A DNA stretch of 51,951 nucleotides from Spirulina sp. SIO3F2 (GTDB lineage Bacteria > Cyanobacteriota > Cyanobacteriia > Cyanobacteriales > Spirulinaceae), in assembly GCA_010672165.1 (NCBI GenBank), contig JAAHHN010000019.1, positions 1-51,951 of the forward strand, given 5' to 3'. Every line of letters begins with the position of its first letter. The first letter of the stretch is position 1. Under the pieces are notes generated by a model. The model searched no databases, was not told where the DNA came from, and saw nothing but the letters and a program-made list of their open reading frames with translations. The translations under genes and the position numbers were made by a program. Positions 8,644-17,000 of this stretch are shown one piece after another.

Positions 8644-10485
8644 TTAGCGCTGATCTGCCCACGGCGCTTGCAGCGCAATCACTTCATCAATAAACGAGGC
8701 ATAGTCCGATACCCGGGTATCAAAAAAGATTTCCCCAAAACTCCCATCAGCAATCCCCGTACGGTCTAAACCTGGCAAGGGAAGACTATGGGAAGCGATG
8801 CCTGCGATCTTACCTGCAAGGAAAGCGGGGCTACCTTCATCCCCTGGGCCAAACCCGGATTCAACCGTTGGTAGAGCATTGCTAAACTCAACATCAAGCT
8901 GATGCAGCAACTCTAATGGCTGTGTGAGAGAAGTGGGCGGAACAGTCTCAGCGATCACAGTTTGGTTACAAGGGGCTTGAGACTGGTACGCCCTATCTAA
9001 GCGGGAGAAGTCGCTTAACCCTGCATCAAATAGACCAAAAATTGGATAACCCAATACATCATGACGGCGAGAGCCACTGTCAAAGTCATAGACCAGGGCT
9101 TTGCTCGCATCCGGTCGTCGAGGAGATGGGGTAGGGGATATGTCAAGAGCGGGGATAGCTGGGGGCTCTGAAGAAAACAAGGGTTCTAAGCCAGGGTTAG
9201 GCTCTGGCTCATTCTCGGGTTCTGCTTGGGGCGGATTCGACAAGAGGGAGATGATTTTTTGGCCGTCCGCATCATATCGATTGCTCCCGAAATATTTGCA
9301 ATGGGGAGCGGGGGGGTGGATTGCCCCCGTGACGCCATTGCCGGTGTCCCCATAACCCACCCGTAAGAAGACTTGGTTTTTTTCATCAGACTGGCGATAG
9401 ATGCTATAGCGATCGGCTCCGGCTGGCGCAGGCTCACTGAGTTCTAAAACAGCAATATCTCCGTCTAAGACAAAGTTAGCAGGTGAGAGTGTGGCGAAAG
9501 ATGCACAATGGGGTTCAACTGGAATCGTTTCCGTTGTTAATGGTGCATCGAGTTCAGGGACTCCAGGATTTTCCTCATCAACTGATGTTTGCTCAAAGGA
9601 AAAGGAAGCGTCTGATGGGGTCAATGTTTCATTGAGCGCCGAATCTTCTAGCCAAGATTCTGGTATTGAGAATGTCTCATTCAGTGGTGATGCGTTGAAT
9701 ACTCGAGCTGATGTTGACTCAGGAGAGAGGGATTGAATGCATTGAGGTGTGATGGTGATTTTACCGTTCTGGTCTCGATCGCGGTGAGGAAAATACACAC
9801 GTTCAACACTGTAGACCGCTCGACCGAGTTCCTGTGCAACAGAACGGTGTTCGGGCGCAGCAGCCACAGCAGCCTCATGAACCGTTTTGACCTGAGCGGA
9901 ACCCAGAGCCTTGGTTGTTGCTGGCTCAGAAAGATGAGGAATGGGTTCTAAGGCTGGGGGTTCAGGAAGATTGAGCGGTTCTTGATCTGGTGAATTAATG
10001 ATGAGTTCTGACTCCACTTCGGGGAACTCTGGCAGCAGAGTTGGTTCTGGCTCAGCTTCTGGAAGCTGCGGCACAAGAGGGGGTTCTGGCGTAGGGCTCG
10101 GGGGTGAATTGGGCGGCTGAGCTTTGGTGGGTTGGATAAGGTGGAAGACCACCTGAATCGCAGCGGGGTCAGTTAGTACACAGTTGGCCGCGGTGAGGAT
10201 ATGACGACCTGAGGTGAGAAGGCTCCCTGTGCAACGCTGCATAACGATATCAGTTCCGGGCACTTTGATTTCAAGCAATACCACCCCATCAAAGCCCGTC
10301 CCAGGTGCGATCGCATATTCCAGATGCTCGGGTGCGGGCTGCGCTGGCTCAGACTGCACTGGCTCTGAAGCTTGAGATTCTGAAGGCTCGGGTTCTAAAT
10401 GCTCCAGAGTTGGCGGTACTGATTCTAATGGGGGGCGATCGGGCAACGTGGGGTAAGTTAGGGCCAGCAAAAACTCAAACAGCAT
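8644..10485 (-). CDS. Trypsin-like protein lacking catalytic His and Ser, with long Pro/Glu-rich insert
   Basis: Chymotrypsin-fold landmarks are visible but the active site is changed. The strand and turn RCTGSLLTSGRHILTAANC has Asn where S1 proteases have the catalytic His of TAAHC. The Asp region DGDIAVLEL is retained. The final motif reads GDEGSPAF instead of GDSGGP/GDSGSP, so the nucleophile position is Glu. Between the first two blocks lies a long insert rich in Pro, Glu and Ser (repeats such as PEPPLVP, EPEPTLLP), and another proline-rich block precedes the last motif. The hydrophobic N-terminus FEFLLALTYPTLP may act as a secretion signal. The protein probably lacks protease activity and may serve as a binding or scaffold protein. 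The ATG at 10485 was preferred to a TTG at 10497. Confidence 0.65.
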   Translation of the reverse strand: MLFEFLLALTYPTLPDRPPLESVPPTLEHLEPEPSESQASEPVQSEPAQPAPEHLEYAIAPGTGFDGVVLLEIKVPGTDIVMQRCTGSLLTSGRHILTAANCVLTDPAAIQVVFHLIQPTKAQPPNSPPSPTPEPPLVPQLPEAEPEPTLLPEFPEVESELIINSPDQEPLNLPEPPALEPIPHLSEPATTKALGSAQVKTVHEAAVAAAPEHRSVAQELGRAVYSVERVYFPHRDRDQNGKITITPQCIQSLSPESTSARVFNASPLNETFSIPESWLEDSALNETLTPSDASFSFEQTSVDEENPGVPELDAPLTTETIPVEPHCASFATLSPANFVLDGDIAVLELSEPAPAGADRYSIYRQSDEKNQVFLRVGYGDTGNGVTGAIHPPAPHCKYFGSNRYDADGQKIISLLSNPPQAEPENEPEPNPGLEPLFSSEPPAIPALDISPTPSPRRPDASKALVYDFDSGSRRHDVLGYPIFGLFDAGLSDFSRLDRAYQSQAPCNQTVIAETVPPTSLTQPLELLHQLDVEFSNALPTVESGFGPGDEGSPAFLAGKIAGIASHSLPLPGLDRTGIADGSFGEIFFDTRVSDYASFIDEVIALQAPWADQR

Positions 10486-10531
10486 TGTCACAACCAAAAA
10501 AAGTTAGCTTTATCCTAATGGAGAACTGGTG

Positions 10532-11893
10532 CTATCCCAACCGTTTGCGTAACCGTCCAGCCTCCCGCTGCCCCGAGAGATACGCCCCATGTACCGTTGC
10601 GGGATAATCTGAGTGGGTGGCTTCCCCAGCGAAGAAGAGGCGATCGCCCACAGGAGACGCCAAATCAGCCCGAGTTACCTTAGTCATACCCACACCAGGG
10701 CTGGAATAGGAACAGCGGGCAAAGGGGTCACTAGCCCAGCGGGTGATTTGTGCATCGATTGGCTCAGGCGTGTTTTGGCCATACATCAAGCGCAAGGTTT
10801 GCATGGCTCGGTCGATAATTTGTTCATCTGAGAAAGTTTCTAATTCTTGCGCAAATGCTCCGGCGTTAAACGCGGTCAAGATCGGTTGGCCGGTGGAGCG
10901 ATAGAGATTCAACCAAGCTGAAAACTCTCCCTTGGCTTTAGATATATAGCTAATCCAGTCGGGCGATCGCTGCCAAAAAATATGAGGGAACTTTAAATAG
11001 ACTTTGTTCAACACGCCAGCATTGAGTACTGCAATTGCAGCTTGCTTCTCTTTAGGCAATGGTGGCTCAAACACCACATCCCCCCGCTTGAGTACCCCAA
11101 TCGGCAAGGTGACAATAGCGCGATCGCCCTCAAATCTGCCTGATTGGGTTGTGACGGTAACGCCGCGATCGCTATAAACAATCTGCGTTACTCGCTCGTT
11201 GAAGCGAATATCTAGAGCTTGGGCGAGATAATGGGCCAAGGCATCATAGCCTTGGGGAAAGAGCACATCATCACCGCCAAATCCTTTCCCTTCATCCACA
11301 TAATGGGCAGAGAGTTCACTGCCATCGGTAGCCCAGTCCAGCTCGATACCACTATTGATTGCAAAGTTGAGGCGTTGTCGTTCTGTAGGGGAGAGGGCGG
11401 CAAGATCGATGTGGTTCGCGATCGCTTCAGCCAGCGGAACATCCTCACCCGCATACGTCGCAGCGATCGCACGGGTGATCTGTGCTTCAAAGTCTTCGAT
11501 CTCCACCCAGGCGCGATCGGGGAGCTGTTTGCCAGCTGCGTCGTAAAGTACCCAATCTTCTGAATCAGAAGCAGCGCGGGGAGCATTAATCTCGTCGGCG
11601 ATCGCGGTCAGCGGGTTGCCACGATCGCCATGAATCCAGGATGCACCCAGATTAACAGGCGTGTCCCATTGGCGGCTTGTCCAGAGGCGACCCCCAAGGC
11701 GATCGCGCCCTTCGAGCAAAATAACGGTGTAGCCCGCATCATGGAGGGAGCGGGCGGCAGCGATGCCAGCCATACCTGCACCTACGATCACAATGGTTTC
11801 TGAGGGGGGATTTTGGGTATTGCTCTGGCAGCTTGCCAACCGAGTAGCGGCCGCTGTCATAAGGAGCCATTGGATAAAGTTACGCCGATGCAT
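10532..11893 (-). CDS. Flavin-dependent amine oxidase, Tat-exported lipoprotein
   Basis: An FAD-linked oxidase of the monoamine/polyamine oxidase family. The dinucleotide-binding motif is VIVGAGMAGIAAARSL followed by EGRDRLGGRLW, and the C-terminal FAD contact is LFFAGEATHSDYPATVHGAY. The N-terminus carries a twin-arginine-like RRNF and a lipobox-like LASC, implying folded export and lipid anchoring outside the cytoplasmic membrane. Substrate (polyamine or amino acid) cannot be read from sequence. Length 453 is normal. It is transcribed in the same direction as the pseudo-protease gene downstream and the kinase gene upstream, but gaps of 46 and 77 bp leave co-transcription uncertain. Confidence 0.88.
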   Translation of the reverse strand: MHRRNFIQWLLMTAAATRLASCQSNTQNPPSETIVIVGAGMAGIAAARSLHDAGYTVILLEGRDRLGGRLWTSRQWDTPVNLGASWIHGDRGNPLTAIADEINAPRAASDSEDWVLYDAAGKQLPDRAWVEIEDFEAQITRAIAATYAGEDVPLAEAIANHIDLAALSPTERQRLNFAINSGIELDWATDGSELSAHYVDEGKGFGGDDVLFPQGYDALAHYLAQALDIRFNERVTQIVYSDRGVTVTTQSGRFEGDRAIVTLPIGVLKRGDVVFEPPLPKEKQAAIAVLNAGVLNKVYLKFPHIFWQRSPDWISYISKAKGEFSAWLNLYRSTGQPILTAFNAGAFAQELETFSDEQIIDRAMQTLRLMYGQNTPEPIDAQITRWASDPFARCSYSSPGVGMTKVTRADLASPVGDRLFFAGEATHSDYPATVHGAYLSGQREAGRLRKRLG

Positions 11894-11970
11894 GGGGCTA
11901 GGGGATCGCAGCCATTTTTCTAAGCGTAAGACAATTTTTCAATTCTGCTGAGAACAATCTGAATCAGGAA

Positions 11971-13431
11971 TCATGGGGCAGAATCGATGGACAGCTCAAT
12001 GGGCACAGTGAAATGGAAACGGCTGCCTTGATTTTTGCCCACAGAATCAGCCCAGATTTGTCCCCCCATGCCTTGGATCAGTTGACGGCAAATGGCTAGA
12101 CCCAAACCCACACCACCGACCGTGCGGCGTAAATAGTCTTCTTCTTGGGAGAACCAATTAAAGATGGCATCGAGTTGACTGGCTTCAATCCCACGACCGC
12201 TATCGGCAACGATGACTTCCAGCATAGGAGAGACAGCGGTATTATTTTCGGGGACGCGATCGCAAGTCTCTGATTCAATCGCGTAGATTTGAGCTTGAAC
12301 AGTAATTTCACCTTCTGGCTCGGTAAACTTACAGGCATTTTCCAACAGCTCTGTGAGGACTTTAAACAGTCCTTCCCCATCTGCACAGATGATGGGCAAG
12401 TCTGAGGGGAGATCCAAATGAATGGTTGGTAGCGGTGTCCGAGTCCAGCTAACCTTAAGGTTATTCAGGACAAGTGCAATTATTTCTTGAATTTGAATTG
12501 AATCGAGACATAAGGGTTCTTTGCCTGTTTCTAAACGTGAGAGAATTAGACAATTCTGAATCAGCTTCCGCATTCGCTCCGTATCTGTTAGAGCTGTGTC
12601 TAACATAACATTGAAGAAGTCAGTTGGCATGTCCGGTTCAGTGGCGATCGTCTCTAGGCAAACCTGAATTGTTGAGAGGGGAGTTCGTAACTCATGACCG
12701 ACAATAGCAATGAGGTTTCTTTGGGTTTGTTCAATCGCTTCAAGCCGATGATTTAATGTTTCCAAATCCCCATAAGCTTTAAGTAAACGGTATTGACCCG
12801 CCTGCAAATAGGTGACTAAGCGTTGTCCAAAAATGCTGGTATCTGTGCCTTGATGAACCGGAATAAGCGCTTGTCTGGGTAGCTCTAGCATAAGGCCGTA
12901 CTGCTGCCATGCCTGCTCAACTTTTTCTGTTAATTCAGGGCGATATGCGGTAATGCGTCCGAGCAGCCACCGAGCAGCATGAAGACTAGCTTGCTGATCA
13001 AACGTCCAAATGCCCTCAAATCGCCGCATTTGATCAGTAGCTTTTGTAGATGCAGATTGCTCCCGACACACTAAGCAAGCGGAATATTGCTGACCCACAA
13101 TGACCAGATGCCATTCTTGAGTCAAGGCATCATTGGGATGGAGTGGGATGGCTTCATAGGGGTCTGCGTCAACCACAAAACCCGACTCTTGCTCGGGGGC
13201 AGCGAGGATATAAACTTGGTCGGTCCGTTGTGCAATTTGCCGATAACGACGAATCTCTTGGCGATAAAATCGCTCGCGCTGAAAATTTGCGATGACCAGT
13301 GGAACATCTTCACCCGCTAAGACCAGATCTTCCAAGGCATGGGATAGTGCCACCAGAGACGATTTAAAATAAACTTGCGAACGTAGGAATGATAGATTTT
13401 GCAGCACATCCTTCAGTAGAGAATCTGACAT
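11971..13431 (-). CDS. DICT-domain sensor histidine kinase
   Basis: An N-terminal DICT-type sensory domain (about residues 20-170, including FEGIWTFDQQASLHAARWLL), common in cyanobacterial signalling proteins, precedes a helical linker and a complete kinase core: H-box VGHELRTPLSTIQ, N-box NACKFTE, G1 DSGRGIE and G2 GVGLGLAIC. No transmembrane segment or receiver domain is seen, so it is a soluble kinase whose partner regulator is encoded elsewhere. DICT domains are thought to sense light or redox state, but the ligand here is unknown. An excellent ribosome site AAGGAGGT (complement at 13441-13448) lies 9 nt before the ATG. Confidence 0.9.
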   Translation of the reverse strand: MSDSLLKDVLQNLSFLRSQVYFKSSLVALSHALEDLVLAGEDVPLVIANFQRERFYRQEIRRYRQIAQRTDQVYILAAPEQESGFVVDADPYEAIPLHPNDALTQEWHLVIVGQQYSACLVCREQSASTKATDQMRRFEGIWTFDQQASLHAARWLLGRITAYRPELTEKVEQAWQQYGLMLELPRQALIPVHQGTDTSIFGQRLVTYLQAGQYRLLKAYGDLETLNHRLEAIEQTQRNLIAIVGHELRTPLSTIQVCLETIATEPDMPTDFFNVMLDTALTDTERMRKLIQNCLILSRLETGKEPLCLDSIQIQEIIALVLNNLKVSWTRTPLPTIHLDLPSDLPIICADGEGLFKVLTELLENACKFTEPEGEITVQAQIYAIESETCDRVPENNTAVSPMLEVIVADSGRGIEASQLDAIFNWFSQEEDYLRRTVGGVGLGLAICRQLIQGMGGQIWADSVGKNQGSRFHFTVPIELSIDSAP

Positions 13432-13562
13432 CCGGGTTGAACCTCCTTAATCATCACTAGGTAAAAAAGTTGGAGCTAAAATCCGTTTTCAAGGATGCAT
13501 AGCTACGGATAACAACTGAGTTTGTGCAGAATACGTTGGCTAAATTGGATTGCTTTAAGAAT

Positions 13563-14183
13563 TCAGCTTCTACTGGTCACTGAACTAACCTCTGTTGAGG
13601 CGGGTCGGCTAGAATCCCAAAGTTCTTGATGACTGAAGCAATGCGCCTCTGAGAGTCGTAGTTGAGTCAGATCAACCTGGCTGAGAATTGCACCTGTCAA
13701 CGTTGCCCCATCCAAGTTAACATCAGCCAAGTTGGCCCCCGTAAAGTTAACCCGACATAAATTGCTCTGTGAGAGATCGGCACCCCGTAGGTCAGCGTAC
13801 CGGAGATCAGCTCCGGTCAGATTGGCCCGCTGTAAGTTCGCCGCTTGCAAATTGGTTAGCCTCAAGTCAGCTTGGGCTAGATAGGCACATTGTAGGTTTG
13901 CTCGCTCTAGATTGGCTCGGATCAAGCTAGCCTTGCTGAGGTTACTGGCGACTAAATGGGTTTCCACAAGCTGGGTTCGCCACATTGTTGCGGCAGAAAG
14001 ATCGCTCTGGTCTAAGTTTGCACCCCTCAAAACTGCTAGGTTTAGATTTGCACCAGACAAATCAGCACAATGCAGGATTATTCCTTGCAAAGCAACCTCA
14101 CTGAAATTAGCAGATGGCAGAATCATCCCAGTAAAGTCTCGCTCATGGGCTGCATAACGTTTTAAAAGCTCATTGATATCCAT
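13563..14183 (-). CDS. Pentapeptide-repeat protein
   Basis: From about residue 22 to 175 the sequence is built of A(N/D)LxX pentapeptides (for example ANLNLAVLRGANLDQSDLSA and ADLRYADLRGADLSQSNL), which form a right-handed quadrilateral beta-helix. The N-terminal 20 residues (DINELLKRYAAHERDF) form a lead-in helix often found in cyanobacterial members, and the C-terminus ends in a short helix with SHQELWDSSRP. No enzyme domain is attached. Function is unknown; a few relatives mimic DNA and bind gyrase, but nothing here indicates that. Confidence 0.9.
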   Translation of the reverse strand: MDINELLKRYAAHERDFTGMILPSANFSEVALQGIILHCADLSGANLNLAVLRGANLDQSDLSAATMWRTQLVETHLVASNLSKASLIRANLERANLQCAYLAQADLRLTNLQAANLQRANLTGADLRYADLRGADLSQSNLCRVNFTGANLADVNLDGATLTGAILSQVDLTQLRLSEAHCFSHQELWDSSRPASTEVSSVTSRS

Positions 14184-14215
14184 TGATACTGTCCCAATAA
14201 TGTTGATATGTTGCC

Positions 14216-14345
14216 TAGGGGCTGTCGTCAGTTAGATGTCAAACTCTTGCTGCAAACAACTTGCAGCCCCTTTTCCAGTTTTTGGGTTTGGGCGTTCTAT
14301 CCCTTATCCAATCAGGCTACTGGTGCTAACTGACGACACGCCCTA
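14216..14345. mobile_element. 126-bp MITE with 18-bp terminal inverted repeats and TA flanks
   Basis: The left end GGGGCTGTCGTCAGTTAG (14218-14235) and the reverse complement of the right end (14326-14343), GGGCGTGTCGTCAGTTAG, match at 16 of 18 positions. Both ends are flanked by TA (14216-14217 and 14344-14345), as expected for the target duplication of IS630-like or some IS5-like elements. The interior has no coding region. It is therefore a non-autonomous miniature element lying between two leftward genes. Confidence 0.7.
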
Positions 14346-14450
14346 AATTGAGGCTGGCTTAACACTCAGAAATATCAGTCTCTGGCAGAATGCAGAAATT
14401 CGGATAATGTTGTGCAAATGCTATGTTGAGCCCTCAAGCGTTCCGAGGCA

Positions 14451-14636
14451 TCAGCTCACGATAGAGGCCATACTGAGCCAGGCAGTCACTATTACAATTG
14501 CCAGAGCAATGGAGACGTTATTGTGCTTCTGTTTTGCAAGAGAAGTGGACGCCGCCACAGACACCGCTGATTTGTGTCTGATGGGTTGAGGTGCATAGCC
14601 ATTGCGGCGACCTGTGAGATCTGTCGTGATACTCAT
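14451..14636 (-). CDS. Possible small single-pass membrane protein
   Basis: A 61-residue frame starting with ATG encodes a polar N-terminus (SITTDLTGRRNGYAPQP) and one C-terminal hydrophobic helix (VSIALAIVIVTAWLSMASI). No family is recognised and no clear ribosome site is seen. A perfect 19-bp palindrome lies about 50 bp upstream of its start, which gives some support to a regulated gene here. Confidence 0.4.
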   Translation of the reverse strand: MSITTDLTGRRNGYAPQPIRHKSAVSVAASTSLAKQKHNNVSIALAIVIVTAWLSMASIVS

Positions 14637-14685
14637 GTTTGATTTAGGGTTTGTATTATTGGATGCTTTTTATATGAATTAAATG

Positions 14686-14704
14686 TAACGCAATTATTGC
14701 GTTA
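14686..14704. promoter_or_regulatory. Perfect 19-bp palindrome, candidate operator
   Basis: TAACGCAATTATTGCGTTA reads as two exact 9-bp half-sites around a central T. It sits in AT-rich DNA about 50 bp upstream of the 61-residue leftward frame, close to a TTGTCA box on the minus strand (complement near 14715-14720). This layout fits a repressor operator overlapping a promoter. Confidence 0.45.
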
Positions 14705-14791
14705 TGTAAAAATAATTGACAAAAAAACAGAATTCTGAATCAGATAAGGGCATCCCCGTTCGCTCAATACACCAATATAGTGTAAATGAAC

Positions 14792-16165
14792 TTATTTTAG
14801 GCGCTCTTGGAGTTGATGGTGCAGAGACAATGCGTCTTGGGTCGATGGGGCGATAGTTAAACAACCAAACTGATGGTGTTCTAGGAGAGAAGCGATCGTC
14901 ACCACAACACCTTTGGGGGGGTGATGCGGATTTTGCTGAGGTAAATAAAGCAAGTCACCCATAACGGTCTGGAGTTGTTCAAAATTGTTAATGCCGCCAC
15001 TGTCCATTTCATCATCAGACAACAGCACTAGCTGATCAAGATAATCGGCACCAAAGTGGAACTGGGCAAACTCATGGATGCTAGTGGTGGAGGTACGTCG
15101 GGGATTACCCTCAAGCAAAAATAAATTATCCTGCTCATCCACCACTGCATCCACATCAAAATGCCCCACATAGCCCATTTTTTGCAGATTGTGGGCGATC
15201 GCCAGTCCGGCTTGGGCAAAGGCAGGATACCAAGGCTCGGCGAGGAGTTCTTTGGCAATTAAAATCCCCGCACAACGACCAAATTCCAAAAACAGTTGAT
15301 TACCCACATAGGTGATTTGCGGTTCTCCTTGACCCAAGGGAGGGATAAACAGCTCAATGGAGGGGGATTTGATCAGGTCAGTTTGAATCCATTGCTCAAC
15401 AATGATGGGGGTTGCTGCTGAGGAATTGGTTTGGAAAAACGGGTTATTTCGTAAGGTTTTTAAAATGGTTGAGGGGGAGAAATTTAGGTTTTGCTGAAGG
15501 TGACGATCAAATCGCTCCTGACCCTTGCCATCAGCCCCGTCATCAATTTTGACGATGCAAGCTTGGTTGTTCTGCACAAACCAGTGCGCCATTTCGGCAG
15601 CGGTTTCTAAACTGGGGGCAATCATGCCAGGGGGGCAAGGGGGCAAGGATGGCTCACGCAACCATTGGGAGACCAGGGTGCGGAATCCAGATTTGGTGTT
15701 GATATAGTTGCGTAGCCAGAGCTGTTCGGGCTGGGGACTTTCGGGGAGCAAGACGGTTAGACCATATTGCGCTTGCAGGGTTGCAACCAGTTGGAAAAAT
15801 TGGCGAGTGTTGGCGTAGGGAATCAGGGTTATGGTGCGGTTTGCGCCAGCAAATTCAACAATTCCCTGGATAAGCTGGGGTTCACGTAAGATATCTAAGC
15901 TAAGGAAGAGGCTGGGTTTTTGGGGAGAAAGATGTTGAATGGATGTATAGCCGACGGTGTGGTGCAGATAGGCTAAGTGGGGTATGGGGCGAGAGGTGAG
16001 CACCAGTTTGTGGTCTTGTTTCCAAAAGCAGGTGCGATCGCCATGTAATTCCCTGCGATAGACTAAATCGTCTTGTTGGGGGCCAGCTTTTTGGAGGTAG
16101 TCGATCGTGCCTTCGGAGTCATTGGAAATGATGACGGTGGGGATTGATTGGGGAGCGGTGGGCAT
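14792..16165 (-). CDS. ATP-grasp ligase, PGM1-related
   Basis: A 457-residue protein with a pre-ATP-grasp N-terminal half and an ATP-grasp domain in the second half. Nucleotide-binding parts are CIVKIDDGADGKGQ and IIVEQWIQ; metal-binding residues are in DVDAVVDEQDNLFLLEGNPR, with the terminal E-x-N and following Arg. The layout resembles the PGM1-related ligases that join an amino acid or carboxylate to an amine, as in pheganomycin biosynthesis. No biosynthetic cluster partners are adjacent, so the product is unknown. It probably acts in the cytosol. Confidence 0.75.
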   Translation of the reverse strand: MPTAPQSIPTVIISNDSEGTIDYLQKAGPQQDDLVYRRELHGDRTCFWKQDHKLVLTSRPIPHLAYLHHTVGYTSIQHLSPQKPSLFLSLDILREPQLIQGIVEFAGANRTITLIPYANTRQFFQLVATLQAQYGLTVLLPESPQPEQLWLRNYINTKSGFRTLVSQWLREPSLPPCPPGMIAPSLETAAEMAHWFVQNNQACIVKIDDGADGKGQERFDRHLQQNLNFSPSTILKTLRNNPFFQTNSSAATPIIVEQWIQTDLIKSPSIELFIPPLGQGEPQITYVGNQLFLEFGRCAGILIAKELLAEPWYPAFAQAGLAIAHNLQKMGYVGHFDVDAVVDEQDNLFLLEGNPRRTSTTSIHEFAQFHFGADYLDQLVLLSDDEMDSGGINNFEQLQTVMGDLLYLPQQNPHHPPKGVVVTIASLLEHHQFGCLTIAPSTQDALSLHHQLQERLK

Positions 16166-16185
16166 GGACAGTTAGGCAAAGAGTT

Positions 16186-16340
16186 TCACGGCTTGTCCAT
16201 GATACTTTGTCGTTCTCTAAAGACTTTTTGAATCATCGTAGTGATATTTGGCTTTTCATTCATCACTGCAATGAGAACTTGTAAATAATCTAGTCTTTCA
16301 CTAATATTTTGGTCTTTACCCCTTTTTATTCTCTGCCTAA
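16186..16340 (-). pseudogene. Possible C-terminal relic without a start codon
   Basis: About 50 codons upstream of a TGA read as a plausible helical C-terminus (ISERLDYLQVLIAVMNEK, then TTMIQKVFRERQSIMDKP). The frame runs back into the 3' end of cutA in another phase and lacks a start codon. No family is recognised. It may be the remains of a gene displaced next to cutA. Confidence 0.25.
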
Positions 16341-16355
16341 AGTGATGACAGAGGG

Positions 16356-16679
16356 TTACGCATCCGCAGCTTGTGTCTCAGCTTGCAACCAATCCAAATA
16401 ACTTCCTGACCCTTGCAGAATCGGCAGCGCGATAATCTCCGGTACTTCGTAGCTGTGCAGGGTTTGAATTGCCGCTTCAACTGCCTCAAACAAGTCGGTG
16501 CGCGTTTTGATCAGCAGTTGCACCTCCGGTTCACGGCACACTTCACCTTGCCAGCGATAGACGCTCTGGATGGGAATTAACTGTACACAAGCTGCCAGAT
16601 GCTGGGCAACAAGATGCTCTGCGATCGCCTTTGCTGCTGCCTCTGATTCACAAGTGGTGATGACAACGCAGTAGGTCAT
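16356..16679 (-). CDS. cutA: CutA1 divalent-cation tolerance protein
   Basis: A 107-residue member of the CutA family, a very stable trimer of ferredoxin-like folds linked to copper and divalent-ion tolerance, though its molecular role is still debated. The family landmarks are complete: MTYCVVITTCESEAAAKAIA, the LAACVQ turn, SVYRWQGEV, EVQLLIKTR and SYEVPEIIALPI. Length is normal and the ATG start is unambiguous. Confidence 0.95.
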   Translation of the reverse strand: MTYCVVITTCESEAAAKAIAEHLVAQHLAACVQLIPIQSVYRWQGEVCREPEVQLLIKTRTDLFEAVEAAIQTLHSYEVPEIIALPILQGSGSYLDWLQAETQAADA

Positions 16680-17000
16680 GAAGGGAACTGCGGGAAATCA
16701 ATACATCCTATATAAAAGGAGAAAGGAGACCGGCGACTTTCCATGTTTCGTCTCGGTCTCCTTTCTCAGCTACTCCTCACACGCCCATTAATGTAGCGAA
16801 CTAGATTAGACATGTCAAGGCTAATTTGAAGATATTGGTGAATTCGCACCAACCACCCCAAAACTGCCCAGCCGAACCGAGAGAGGTTCGGGGATCTCGA
16901 TCGGGAACCCTCTCCCCAGAGGATCGGTCAACGATTCATCATAGAAGCTAACAACAACACTCATGCGTAGGAGCGATCGCTCCTCAAAATCTGAAAATAT
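16680..17000. other. Intergenic region between cutA and the sigma factor gene
   Basis: This divergent region holds a 14-bp perfect inverted repeat (16719-16767), a smaller hairpin CCGAACC/GGTTCGG (about 16875-16894) and a HIP1 site near 16975. No convincing gene is seen. The hairpins would lie in the 5' leader of the sigma factor transcript if its promoter is near 16700. Confidence 0.4.
16719..16767. repeat. 14-bp perfect inverted repeat upstream of the sigma factor gene
   Basis: GAGAAAGGAGACCG (16719-16732) is exactly repeated in inverted orientation at 16754-16767, with a 21-nt loop. It could be a terminator for an upstream transcript, a leader structure or a protein-binding site. No U-run follows. 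Confidence 0.5.
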
